A stretch of 5,487 bases of DNA, taken from positions 1-5,487 of the forward strand of contig JAOUEB010000119.1 of NCBI GenBank assembly GCA_029858925.1. Reading direction: 5' to 3'. The DNA is from Nitrospira sp. (lineage in GTDB: Bacteria; Nitrospirota; Nitrospiria; Nitrospirales; Nitrospiraceae). Shown here one piece after another: positions 1 through 5,487 of the stretch. A program made the position numbers and the translations under genes. How positions within the stretch are numbered: position 1 is the first letter of the stretch; the number at the start of each line of letters is the position of its first letter. The notes beneath the pieces were generated by a model. The model was not told the origin of the DNA and searched no databases. It saw only the letters and a program-made list of their open reading frames with translations.

Positions 1-212
1 TTGGTGGTGATCGTTTGCAGGAAGACCAGGGCGCCTGCCCCGCTGACTTCGATACGGCCCATGTGACTCACATCGAACAGCCCGGCCTTGGTTCGGACCG
101 TCTCGTACTCATCGACTACTCCACTGTATTGGATGGGCATTTCCCATCCGGAAAAGTCGACGAGTTTGGCGGCGGCCTCGCGATGCTGAGCGATGAGCGG
201 AGTCTGTTTCAT
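1..212 (-). CDS. gcvT: Aminomethyltransferase, glycine cleavage T protein (N-terminal part, runs off left edge)
   Basis: GcvT transfers the methylene carbon of the aminomethyl group carried on H-protein lipoamide to tetrahydrofolate, releasing ammonia; it acts in the cytoplasm as part of the glycine cleavage complex. Only the first 70 codons are here. They show the typical family opening: a TPL-x-x-QH start (residues 4-10), DFSGWEMPIQY (19-29), and VRTKAGLFDVSHMG (39-52), which in this family belongs to the folate-binding domain. The start is the ATG at 212, and M-K-Q-T-P-L matches the usual N-terminus of the family. The Shine-Dalgarno signal is weak (a TGAG 5 nt upstream at most). An out-of-frame ATG lies 10 nt further upstream. 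The gene follows the FKBP gene after 85 bp containing AGCT repeats; no glycine riboswitch is visible there. The identity is secure; intactness beyond the window edge cannot be judged. Confidence 0.95.
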   Translation of the reverse strand, partial: MKQTPLIAQHREAAAKLVDFSGWEMPIQYSGVVDEYETVRTKAGLFDVSHMGRIEVSGAGALVFLQTITT

Positions 213-221
213 AAGAACTCA

Positions 222-290
222 TGCTGACAAGCTTGCAAGCTGGAAGGCGTAAAAAAGTGTTGGGATCGGACCTGTCAGCTTGTTAGCTTG
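222..290. repeat. AGCT-phased inverted repeats in the FKBP-gcvT spacer
   Basis: The spacer holds AGCT tetramers at 230 and 238 (8 bp apart) and at 277 and 285 (again 8 bp apart). Positions 230-241 form a perfect 12-bp palindrome, AGCTTGCAAGCT. GCTGACA at 223-229 is the exact reverse complement of 273-279. The longer GCTGACAAGC (223-232) matches the reverse complement of 278-287 at 9 of 10 positions. In the gcvT-sense RNA the segment just before the start codon could therefore pair with either of two overlapping upstream partners. A T6 run (minus strand, 251-256) lies between the arms but is not directly preceded by a hairpin, so it does not form a standard terminator. It could be a dispersed intergenic repeat, a degenerate repeat cluster or a regulatory leader; the sequence alone does not decide. 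Confidence 0.55.
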
Positions 291-297
291 GAGCCTG

Positions 298-741
298 TTA
301 ACGTATTCCGAGTAACTCGACGTCGAAAATCAATGTGGCGTTCGGCGGAATCACTCCACCGGCCCCGCGGGAGCCATAGCCAAGGTCTGAGGGAATCGTC
401 AGCTTCCGTTTGCCGCCGACTTTCATGCCTTGAACCCCTTCATCCCATCCCTTGATGACCTGTCCCGCCCCAAGCGGAAAGGAAAACGGCTGTCCGCGAT
501 CCACGGAACTGTCGAATTTCTTTCCATTCTCCAGCCACCCCGTGTAGTGGACGCTCACTGTCTTGCCGGCGACGGCGACATCGCCCGTCCCGACTGCCTG
601 ATCGACATATTTAAGCCCGGACGCAGTGACCGTCTCCCCGGCGTTCGAGCCCTTCTCGTTCGCAGTCATGGTGCCTCCCCATCCGAATAGTGGTGTGAAA
701 ACCAACGTCATGATGATGCCTAGGGTGACTCGGCGTCTCAT
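298..741 (-). CDS. Exported FKBP-type peptidyl-prolyl cis-trans isomerase
   Basis: A 147-aa protein that catalyses cis-trans isomerisation of X-Pro bonds, probably as a folding helper outside the cytoplasmic membrane. Residues 1-23 look like a signal sequence: RRR followed by a hydrophobic stretch to about Gly20. No clean AxA cleavage site is seen, so an uncleaved anchor is possible. A short polar linker (24-40) precedes one FKBP domain (about 41-147), close to the 108-residue FKBP12 in size. The FKBP12-type pocket residues appear conserved: Tyr66 in VHYTGW, Phe76-Asp77 in KKFDSS, Phe86 in PFSF, Val95-Ile96 and Trp99 in QVIKGW, Tyr122 in GYG, Ile131 in GVIPP, and Phe139 in LIFDVELL. It should therefore be an active isomerase. 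The start at 741 is fixed by an AGGAGG 4 nt upstream. It lies 48 bp after the FIST gene and 85 bp before gcvT, with no obvious functional tie to either. Confidence 0.95.
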   Translation of the reverse strand: MRRRVTLGIIMTLVFTPLFGWGGTMTANEKGSNAGETVTASGLKYVDQAVGTGDVAVAGKTVSVHYTGWLENGKKFDSSVDRGQPFSFPLGAGQVIKGWDEGVQGMKVGGKRKLTIPSDLGYGSRGAGGVIPPNATLIFDVELLGIR

Positions 742-745
742 ACGT

Positions 746-751
746 CCTCCT
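746..751 (-). promoter_or_regulatory. Strong Shine-Dalgarno site of the FKBP gene
   Basis: AGGAGG on the minus strand, 4 nt before the ATG at 741 and part of a TAAGGAGG context. It is the best ribosome-binding site in the window. It fixes the start and contrasts with the missing site of the FIST gene just upstream. Confidence 0.85.
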
Positions 752-789
752 TATGCCGCATCGAACGGCGTTGCACATGATGCCACTTC

Positions 790-2016
790 TTATATCGTGA
801 CTTTCGCAGAATCCTTCTCGGCAAAGAGCGCCATGCAGGCCGTATAGCCATGCAAGAAGTTCCGGCCTCCGACCGGTCCAATTTCACCCTGCGCAAAAAA
901 TCCTGCGACAGGTATTGAGCCTAACCGATCCGCCAGGGCGACTGCATCGTGATTGGGTATCCCGAACAAGCCCCGCCCACGGCCACAGCAGCTGAACATG
1001 AGGGCGCCAAGCGGTGGGCGGCGATGCGCCGCCCGGTCGGTGGCCAGCAGAACGTTCACGTCCTCGCTAGCCGATCTGGCGTCTCGAAGTTGAAACTGGA
1101 CGGTTTGCCCTTCCTGCACGACATCGCCGACTGCCACCGATCCGGTTGTTTGATCGGCCCCGACGAGATTCCGGACAAGAAAATCTCCGCGCTCGAAACG
1201 ATGGCGATGCTCATCAATGGCAATGCCGAGATGTAAGGCCCGATGGGCATGACGCCGGTCTTCTTCCGGCAATGACTCAAAAATCGCCTGCAATCGCTCC
1301 AGCGCCGGAACGCCTCCAATCTCATGAATGAGATTGTGCTCGGCTTTTGTGACGACGAACCGTTCCCCGACCAACCGGCAACCTTGCGAGATAACCGGGC
1401 GAACGTCCACAGGGCCGGATAGACGGACCCCCACCAATCCGCCCGTCAGAGCTTCGCCATGAAACACCAATCGATTCTGCCCATCGCCCTGGCCCCCCCC
1501 GGCCAATCCACCAATGGCTTTGGCGCCCGGATACCGTTCATCGAGGAGCCCAAGAACTTCTCGCATAGGGGTGGTGAAGGGATCGGCGAACAAGAGAAAG
1601 GTGGAATTGCCCACATCCGGTTCAGGCCAACCGGACAGCCGAAACTGGTCCTGTGTGGGCGAGAACGACGATTGAATCGCCTCCAGGCTCACATCGGGCA
1701 ACGATGCCGCCCAGAGTGTGACAGCCGGAGCTGTTTCTAATTCCTCTGCGCCGGCAATCACTCCCTCCCCGCTGCACCCGACCATGATTCTCGGCCGAAG
1801 CGATTGATGGATCATGGCCGTCAAGAGACCGGCCTGGGAGGCATGATGGGCTGAAAAAAACAGGCAGGCGAGATCGATTGATGCACGATCGAGTTTGGCT
1901 CTGATCTCATCGGCAAGATCGCGAGCCGCCGCCTCCGTATCCGATCTTTTGGACAACGCCGACGCAAAGCGTAATGCGGCGGTTTGCGGTTTCGATGGGA
2001 ATGAAGGGCTGGGCAT
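790..2016 (-). CDS. Stand-alone FIST-domain (FIST_N + FIST_C) sensory protein
   Basis: A 408-aa protein with both halves of the FIST module, a ligand-sensing domain proposed to bind small molecules such as amino acids and often fused to histidine kinases, chemoreceptors or GGDEF proteins. FIST_N spans about 45-230, with the hallmark MVGCSGEGVIAG at 78-89, LLFADPF at 141-147 and AIGGLAGGG at 167-175. FIST_C spans about 235-398, with ALMFSCCGRGRGLFG at 338-352 and the signature GFFAQGEIGPVGG at 372-384 followed by NFLHGYTA. No output domain, membrane segment or signal peptide is seen, so it must act through a partner or as an enzyme-like binding protein in the cytoplasm. The ATG at 2016 is the only usable early start, because an in-frame TGA lies 30 nt upstream. 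No Shine-Dalgarno is visible. The gene begins 27 bp after a small unknown gene, so coupling by re-initiation is plausible. Gly173-175 are encoded by a G8 run. The family call is firm; ligand and output are unknown. Confidence 0.93.
   Translation of the reverse strand: MPSPSFPSKPQTAALRFASALSKRSDTEAAARDLADEIRAKLDRASIDLACLFFSAHHASQAGLLTAMIHQSLRPRIMVGCSGEGVIAGAEELETAPAVTLWAASLPDVSLEAIQSSFSPTQDQFRLSGWPEPDVGNSTFLLFADPFTTPMREVLGLLDERYPGAKAIGGLAGGGQGDGQNRLVFHGEALTGGLVGVRLSGPVDVRPVISQGCRLVGERFVVTKAEHNLIHEIGGVPALERLQAIFESLPEEDRRHAHRALHLGIAIDEHRHRFERGDFLVRNLVGADQTTGSVAVGDVVQEGQTVQFQLRDARSASEDVNVLLATDRAAHRRPPLGALMFSCCGRGRGLFGIPNHDAVALADRLGSIPVAGFFAQGEIGPVGGRNFLHGYTACMALFAEKDSAKVTI
1493..1500. repeat. C8/G8 homopolymer inside the FIST gene
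   Basis: Eight consecutive C on the plus strand (G8 in the coding strand) encode Gly173-Gly175 in the AIGGLAGGG segment. It is the longest single-base run I see in the window. As written the frame is intact. Loss or gain of one base would cut the protein before FIST_C. Confidence 0.8.
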
Positions 2017-2027
2017 GCGCGCGCGTA
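2013..2027. other. Alternating purine-pyrimidine tract at the FIST start codon
   Basis: Fifteen bases alternate purine and pyrimidine without a break, mostly CG steps, and include the ATG complement at 2014-2016. Such tracts can adopt Z-DNA under negative supercoiling. This one occupies the place where a Shine-Dalgarno sequence would normally be. A function is inference only. Confidence 0.5.
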
Positions 2028-2043
2028 GAGATTGACGAGGATG

Positions 2044-2271
2044 TCAGACGCCTGGGTCCATGCGTTGAGGCCGAGTCTGTGCCAATTTCTTGTAGTACCG
2101 CCAGAGATATGAATGATAGTCGTCGACTTGCGCGAGAAGATAGTGGAGCTCCGTCGGGTCCTCGGTCTCAAGCGCCTGCACCATACGGGTCTTCAGAAAC
2201 TCCCCAAAGGCCTCGGTCTTCTGCACCGCCGTCAGCAGTTGCAATCCCCCGCCGATTTGATACTCGCTCAT
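2044..2271 (-). CDS. Hypothetical 75-aa protein, probably helical
   Basis: I do not recognise this family. The predicted product is 75 residues, charged and probably cytoplasmic, with no signal peptide, membrane segment or metal-binding cysteine pattern. Residues 10-45 look amphipathic-helical. An aromatic patch follows, DDYHSYLWRYYKK (50-62), with five Tyr/Trp residues in thirteen. The basic tail ends MDPGV. I chose the ATG at 2271 because AAGGGGAG stands 9 nt before it. The same frame opens 28 codons earlier at a GTG (2355), giving 103 aa, but that start lacks a convincing ribosome site and the added residues look like spacer. It lies about 104 bp after the P1 peptidase gene and 27 bp before the FIST gene. 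A role as FIST partner is a guess from position alone. Whether it is a real gene is supported by the ribosome site and its fit in the gene row. Confidence 0.65.
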   Translation of the reverse strand: MSEYQIGGGLQLLTAVQKTEAFGEFLKTRMVQALETEDPTELHYLLAQVDDYHSYLWRYYKKLAQTRPQRMDPGV

Positions 2272-2280
2272 CCCAGCATT

Positions 2281-2288
2281 CTCCCCTT
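2281..2288 (-). promoter_or_regulatory. Ribosome-binding site that sets the start of the 75-aa protein
   Basis: AAGGGGAG on the minus strand, 9 nt before the ATG at 2271. It favours the short form (75 aa) over the GTG start at 2355. Confidence 0.6.
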
Positions 2289-2375
2289 GAACTGGCGGAA
2301 GAATAACGAGAGGGCGGTCGAAATTGCAAGCGGCATACACTGGTTGAAGTTTCACTCACCGCGTGAACCGAGCGA

Positions 2376-3608
2376 TTAGTTCCGAAGCGAGCCGGACAAC
2401 ACCGCTTTCACACGACCGAGATCAATTGCCTCGGCACGGTAGCCATCTCGGCCTACGACGGTTGTGGCCATGGTCAGAGCGTTGAGGATCGCTTCTTCGG
2501 TGGCTTCGACGGTCGCCTCAATCAGTGGATTGAGATGCGTATCGGCCAAATGGGTGAGGCTGTACGTCGGCTCTTTGGGATAATGCGGTATGATATTCGC
2601 TGTCGAAAATGCCAACATGAAATCACCGCTCCCGTGCCTGGCAGTCGACCCGGTGCGGGCCAAACCGAGTGCGGCGCGCTTGGCCAACCTGGTCAACTGT
2701 CTGCCGTCGAGGGGGGCATCGGTGGCAATCACGACGATGATCGATCCTTCACTTTGGCCCGGCGAAGGAATCTGTGTGTGTGTTTGCGATGGTTCATAAA
2801 GGCGGCCGACCGGAGCTCCTTGTATCATCAGTTCGTGCCGTCGACCATGGTTGGCATTGACCAACACTCCAACTATGTAGCCGCCCTCCTTATCCAACAG
2901 TCGTCGCGAGGAGGTGCCGATTCCGCCTTTGAATCCATATGCGACCATTCCGGTCCCGGCTCCCACCGACCCTTCCGCCACCGGCCCGCCGGATGCGCCC
3001 TCAATCGCGCTGATGACGTCCTGCTCCGAGACATGCCGCCCCTGAATATCGTTCAATCGCCCATCATCGCATTCCCCGACAATCGGCGTGAGCGTGTCGT
3101 CGGAAATACCGATCTCCGGATACTGTGTGATCATCCACGTGATGACGCCGTTGGCCACACGCGGCACGTTGAGCGTGTTTGTGAGGGCAATTGGATATTC
3201 CAGGAATCCAGACTCAGCCACCCAGGCGAGACCGGTCATCTCCCCCGTGCCATTGAGCACGAAAGCGCCGGCCGACACCTTCTGGTGCCACACATCGTCG
3301 CGCGGGCTGATAATGGTCACGCCGGTCCGCACAGGCCCGACTCCTGGCTTCAATGGACCTTCCCCTTGGATCAATGTCCGGTGCCCGATCCTTACTCCGC
3401 CCACATCTGTGATGGCGTTGAGCGGACCAGTCTGGTGACGCCCAATAACGATCCCAAGGTCGCGAGCCCGTTGCCGATCGAGAATCGGTTCGGCTGCATG
3501 GGCCGACAGGTTGCCTAGAAGAACGATCGTCAAACAGGAACGGAGGGCAATGGCGAGATGAGAATTTTGTCGCGCAGTGACGGCTATGCCTAGCAGGCTA
3601 GACCTCAT
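2376..3608 (-). CDS. Exported P1/DmpA-type (S58) self-processing aminopeptidase
   Basis: A 410-aa member of the DmpA/BapA family: N-terminal-nucleophile hydrolases made as one chain that cuts itself into alpha and beta subunits and then removes N-terminal residues from short peptides or beta-peptides. The likely cut is Gly288-Ser289 in EGSIIVVIATDAP; it leaves a 122-residue beta chain, close to the 126 residues of DmpA (from memory). Ser327 and Asp329 in GSGD lie 38 and 40 residues after Ser289, the spacing I recall for Ser288/Glu290 of BapA. Other family segments are DVGGVRIGH (68-76), GTGEMTG (120-126), YPIALTNT (138-145), GSVGAGTGM (213-221) and NANHG (251-255). Residues 18-38 form a hydrophobic stretch ending AHA-AEP, an export signal with a long N-region. 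The start at 3608 has GAGG 8 nt upstream and overlaps the nuclease gene by 11 bp. The frame stays open to 3932, but that part is a shadow of the nuclease gene. The substrate is unknown. Confidence 0.92.
   Translation of the reverse strand: MRSSLLGIAVTARQNSHLAIALRSCLTIVLLGNLSAHAAEPILDRQRARDLGIVIGRHQTGPLNAITDVGGVRIGHRTLIQGEGPLKPGVGPVRTGVTIISPRDDVWHQKVSAGAFVLNGTGEMTGLAWVAESGFLEYPIALTNTLNVPRVANGVITWMITQYPEIGISDDTLTPIVGECDDGRLNDIQGRHVSEQDVISAIEGASGGPVAEGSVGAGTGMVAYGFKGGIGTSSRRLLDKEGGYIVGVLVNANHGRRHELMIQGAPVGRLYEPSQTHTQIPSPGQSEGSIIVVIATDAPLDGRQLTRLAKRAALGLARTGSTARHGSGDFMLAFSTANIIPHYPKEPTYSLTHLADTHLNPLIEATVEATEEAILNALTMATTVVGRDGYRAEAIDLGRVKAVLSGSLRN
2742..2744 (-). other. Codon of the predicted nucleophile/self-cleavage serine (Ser289) of the P1 peptidase
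   Basis: TCG on the minus strand, preceded by a Gly codon (GGA, 2745-2747). By family comparison the Gly-Ser bond here is the autoproteolytic site, and the new N-terminal Ser is the nucleophile. Confidence 0.75.
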
Positions 3609-4995
3609 GACTGCTGCCTCGATGTGGAATTTGGACCTCGATGTTCGGATGCTCCGCTTGGATGGCTGCGCCCAGCGACAGCGCCTGCTTCTCTTCGCCA
3701 TGCACGATGAAGATCTTGCTTGGCAGCGGGTTGATGGCCCTGACGTAGGCGAGGAGGTCGTTGCGGTCGGCATGAGCCGAGAGGCCATTGAACTTGACGA
3801 TCTGGGCCCGCCGCTGCGTCGGGACGCCGAAGATCGGCACCACGTCCCAGCCCTCGACCAGCTTCCGCCCCAGCGTATGCTCAGCCTGAAATCCGACGAA
3901 CACGATGATGTTGGCTTCGTCTTGAATGGCATGTTTTAGGTGATGGACGACGCGCCCACCCTCGCACATACCGGAGGATGAGATGATGACACAAGGCCCT
4001 TTCATCATGTTGAGGCGCTTGCTGTCTTCCGGGGACGACACAAAGTGGATGTAACGGGAGGCAAAGGGATCTCGGTCTGCGGTGAAGGTCTTCAACGTTT
4101 CTTCGTCGTAACACTCCGGATGGCGGCGAAAGACTTCCGTAGCTTTGCCTGCCAAGGGAGAGTCGATGTAGATGGGAATGGGATCGACACGGCCCTCGCC
4201 GACGAGCTGTTTGATCCGCATGACCAGTTCCTGCGTGCGGCCCACGGCAAAGGCTGGGACGATGATTTTGCTCTTGTGGGTTTTCGCATGGGCGATCAGC
4301 TCCTGCGCCTTCTGCTTCATCTCCTCTCCGGCCCGCTCATGTAATCGGTCCCCATAGGTGGACTCAAGGATCAGCACGTCGCAGGGGGGAGGCGGCTCTG
4401 GATCGCGTAAAATGGGCATCTCGGAGCGGCCAAGATCGCCGCTGAAGAGCACCGTGGTGGTATTGCCTCTCGCCTTGTATTTCACTCGGATGGCGGCGGA
4501 GCCTAAGATGTGGCCGGCGTCGTGAAACGAGGCCGTCACCCGCGGCGCGATGTTGATCTGATTGCCATACCGTTCGCCTTCGAAACGCTTCAGAATCTTG
4601 CGGACATCGTCACTGTTGTAGATGGGACGAATGCAGGTTGTTCTGCCTCGCTTTTCCTTCTTGTTCACATAGCGGCAATCGTTCTGCTGGATGCGAGCCG
4701 AATCTTCCAGCATAATCCCGGCTAAGTCGGCCGTCGCTCTTGTGACATAGACCTTGCCGGAGAAACCATGTTGCGGCAAGACCGGCAGGGCGCCTGAATG
4801 GTCGATATGGGCATGGGAGAGTAAGACGGCACTAACCGATTTTGGATCGAAGCCCAAGTCTCGGTTTTGCTGAGCAGCTTCTTCTCTCCGCCCCTGAAAC
4901 ATTCCGCAATCGAACAAGAGCCGGAACCCCGGCATGTCCAGCATATGCCGACTTCCCGTGACCGATCGAGCGGCGCCGTAAAAAGAGAGTTTCAT
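3598..4995 (-). CDS. Beta-CASP metallo-beta-lactamase, RNA-processing (CPSF73/TTHA0252-like) nuclease
   Basis: A 465-aa cytoplasmic zinc enzyme expected to cut or trim RNA. The metallo-beta-lactamase ligands are present: HAHIDH at 61-66 (His61, His63, Asp65, His66), His162 in DAGHILGSA, Asp187 in FSGDLGR, and His432 in VHGEE. The beta-CASP motifs follow: A, Glu211 in LESTYGD; B, His351 or His352 in SSSGMCEGGRVVHH; and C, His408 in LSAHADR. VPAFAVGRTQEL (246-257) is also typical, and the C-terminal RMMBL region is complete. The length is a little over the 431 aa of TTHA0252. The ATG at 4995 is chosen because GGAGG stands 9 nt before it and K-L-S-F-Y-G-A-A-R-S-V-T-G-S is the normal family start. 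An in-frame extension to 5133 only shadows the LOG gene. It overlaps LOG by 4 bp (ATGA) and the P1 peptidase by 11 bp. It is not an RNase J, since it lacks that family's longer C-terminal part. RNA target unknown. Confidence 0.95.
   Translation of the reverse strand: MKLSFYGAARSVTGSRHMLDMPGFRLLFDCGMFQGRREEAAQQNRDLGFDPKSVSAVLLSHAHIDHSGALPVLPQHGFSGKVYVTRATADLAGIMLEDSARIQQNDCRYVNKKEKRGRTTCIRPIYNSDDVRKILKRFEGERYGNQINIAPRVTASFHDAGHILGSAAIRVKYKARGNTTTVLFSGDLGRSEMPILRDPEPPPPCDVLILESTYGDRLHERAGEEMKQKAQELIAHAKTHKSKIIVPAFAVGRTQELVMRIKQLVGEGRVDPIPIYIDSPLAGKATEVFRRHPECYDEETLKTFTADRDPFASRYIHFVSSPEDSKRLNMMKGPCVIISSSGMCEGGRVVHHLKHAIQDEANIIVFVGFQAEHTLGRKLVEGWDVVPIFGVPTQRRAQIVKFNGLSAHADRNDLLAYVRAINPLPSKIFIVHGEEKQALSLGAAIQAEHPNIEVQIPHRGSSHEV
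3617..3620 (-). promoter_or_regulatory. Short ribosome site for the P1 peptidase, inside the nuclease gene
   Basis: GAGG on the minus strand, 8 nt before the ATG at 3608. It supports the start that overlaps the nuclease stop. With the 11-bp overlap, translation is probably coupled. Confidence 0.5.
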
Positions 4996-5487
4996 GCCGG
5001 TGACCCTCCGTTGTGCCGCCCGATGAGGTCCCAGGCTTCCTGGGCCGTTTCGGCATAGTGGAACAAACCCAAGTCTTGCTGTGCGATAAGCCCATGGTCC
5101 ACGAGCCATTGCCAATTGATCAAGCGTTCCCAAAACTCACGCCCGACCAACACCACCAAGACATGGTCGGTTTTACCGGTTTGGAGAAGCGTCAAGGTTT
5201 CGAATAGTTCGTCGAGGGTGCCAAATCCACCGGGAAAGGCGACCAAAGCCTTCGCACGGATCAAGAAGTGCATTTTGCGGATGGCAAAATAGCGGAATTG
5301 AAAATTGAGCGCCGGTGTGATGTAGGGGTTTGGATGTTGCTCATGGGGCAAGGTAATGTTGAGACCGATCGATTTGGCATTGACGTCCGCCGCCCCACGG
5401 TTGGCGGCTTCCATGATACCGGGTCCCCCGCCGGTGACCACGACGTGGTCACAGCGCCCGTCGATTTGACAGGTGGACGACACCAAG
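4992..5487 (-). CDS. LOG-family (TIGR00730-type) nucleotide 5'-monophosphate phosphoribohydrolase, C-terminal part
   Basis: The last 164 codons of a LOG-family protein; the N-terminus lies beyond the right edge, so the apparent TTG opening at 5486 is not a real start. The family removes ribose 5-phosphate from (cytokinin) nucleoside monophosphates. Many bacterial members were once mislabelled lysine decarboxylases. Visible marks, numbered from the first full codon, are the nucleotide-binding TGGGPGIMEAANRGA (18-32), GLNITLPHEQ then PNPYI (41-56), and the catalytic pair Arg70 in FAIRKMHF and Glu93 in PGGFGTLDE (85-93). The TLLQTGK stretch and the C-terminal helix with REFWERLINW are also usual. 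The reading frame is intact to its TGA, which overlaps the nuclease ATG as ATGA. True cytokinin activity is not implied; bacterial members may act in nucleotide salvage or clean-up. Family call firm, substrate unknown. Confidence 0.92.
   Translation of the reverse strand, partial: LVSSTCQIDGRCDHVVVTGGGPGIMEAANRGAADVNAKSIGLNITLPHEQHPNPYITPALNFQFRYFAIRKMHFLIRAKALVAFPGGFGTLDELFETLTLLQTGKTDHVLVVLVGREFWERLINWQWLVDHGLIAQQDLGLFHYAETAQEAWDLIGRHNGGSPA
5005..5009 (-). promoter_or_regulatory. Ribosome site that sets the nuclease start, inside the LOG gene
   Basis: GGAGG on the minus strand, 9 nt before the ATG at 4995 and lying within the last LOG codons. It excludes the longer in-frame opening at 5133. 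Confidence 0.75.

Noticed and set aside
15..227. Plus-strand frame opposite gcvT
   Set aside because: It is the mirror of the conserved gcvT N-terminus and has no features of its own.
213..297. Glycine riboswitch before gcvT
   Set aside because: The spacer is only 85 nt, is made of AGCT repeats, and lacks the conserved aptamer core I would expect.
251..297. Rho-independent terminator after the FKBP gene
   Set aside because: There is a T6 run on the minus strand, but no GC-rich hairpin directly before it.
742..789. Terminator or promoter between the FIST and FKBP genes
   Set aside because: Only a 4-bp GCCG/CGGC stem is seen, with no T-run and no -35/-10 pair.
2290..2335. Sigma-70 promoter in the spacer before the 75-aa gene
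   Set aside because: A TTGCAA is present on the minus strand, but the hexamer 17 nt downstream (TTATTC) is a poor -10 match.
2535..3518. Long plus-strand open frame (327 codons) opposite the P1 peptidase
   Set aside because: It is antisense to a clearly conserved gene, has no family features, and long antisense frames are common in GC-rich coding DNA. The CxxC it contains is not enough.
3609..3932. 108-codon N-terminal extension of the P1 peptidase frame
   Set aside because: It lies wholly in the beta-CASP gene, is Ser/Arg-rich low-complexity shadow sequence, and precedes a proper start with a signal peptide at 3608.
4996..5133. 46-codon extension of the beta-CASP nuclease
   Set aside because: It overlaps the conserved LOG C-terminus, and the GGAGG before 4995 plus the family's usual start mark the true N-terminus.

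Overview
All seven genes in this window read on the minus strand, so gene order is right to left. It looks like an ordinary, tightly packed chromosomal segment of a moderately GC-rich bacterium (roughly 58-60% GC by eye). There are no insertion sequences, tRNA or rRNA genes, or CRISPR arrays. The mix of genes and the style of the proteins remind me of Nitrospira (phylum Nitrospirota). That is an impression from family resemblance, not something the sequence proves.

Right block (5487 to 2376): the 3' part of a LOG-family (TIGR00730-type) nucleotide phosphoribohydrolase runs in from the right edge. It overlaps by 4 bp (ATGA) a complete beta-CASP metallo-beta-lactamase of the RNA-processing (CPSF73/TTHA0252-like) group. 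That gene in turn overlaps by 11 bp an exported P1/DmpA-type (S58) self-cleaving aminopeptidase. The three are very probably co-transcribed and translationally coupled.

Middle block (2271 to 790): after a spacer of about 104 bp comes a 75-residue protein I do not recognise. A stand-alone FIST_N-FIST_C sensor protein follows after 27 bp. The FIST gene has no visible Shine-Dalgarno sequence, and its start codon sits in a 15-nt alternating purine-pyrimidine tract.

Left block (741 to 1): a small exported FKBP-type peptidyl-prolyl isomerase with a strong AGGAGG site is followed, after an 85-bp spacer rich in AGCT repeats, by the start of gcvT (glycine cleavage T protein). gcvT runs off the left edge.

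No single pathway links these genes. The unit with the best support is LOG / beta-CASP nuclease / P1 peptidase, because of the overlaps. The least explained parts are the 75-aa protein with its FIST neighbour and the repeat-bearing spacer before gcvT. I see no clear sign of a new multi-gene system, and no gene-free stretch longer than 300 bases.
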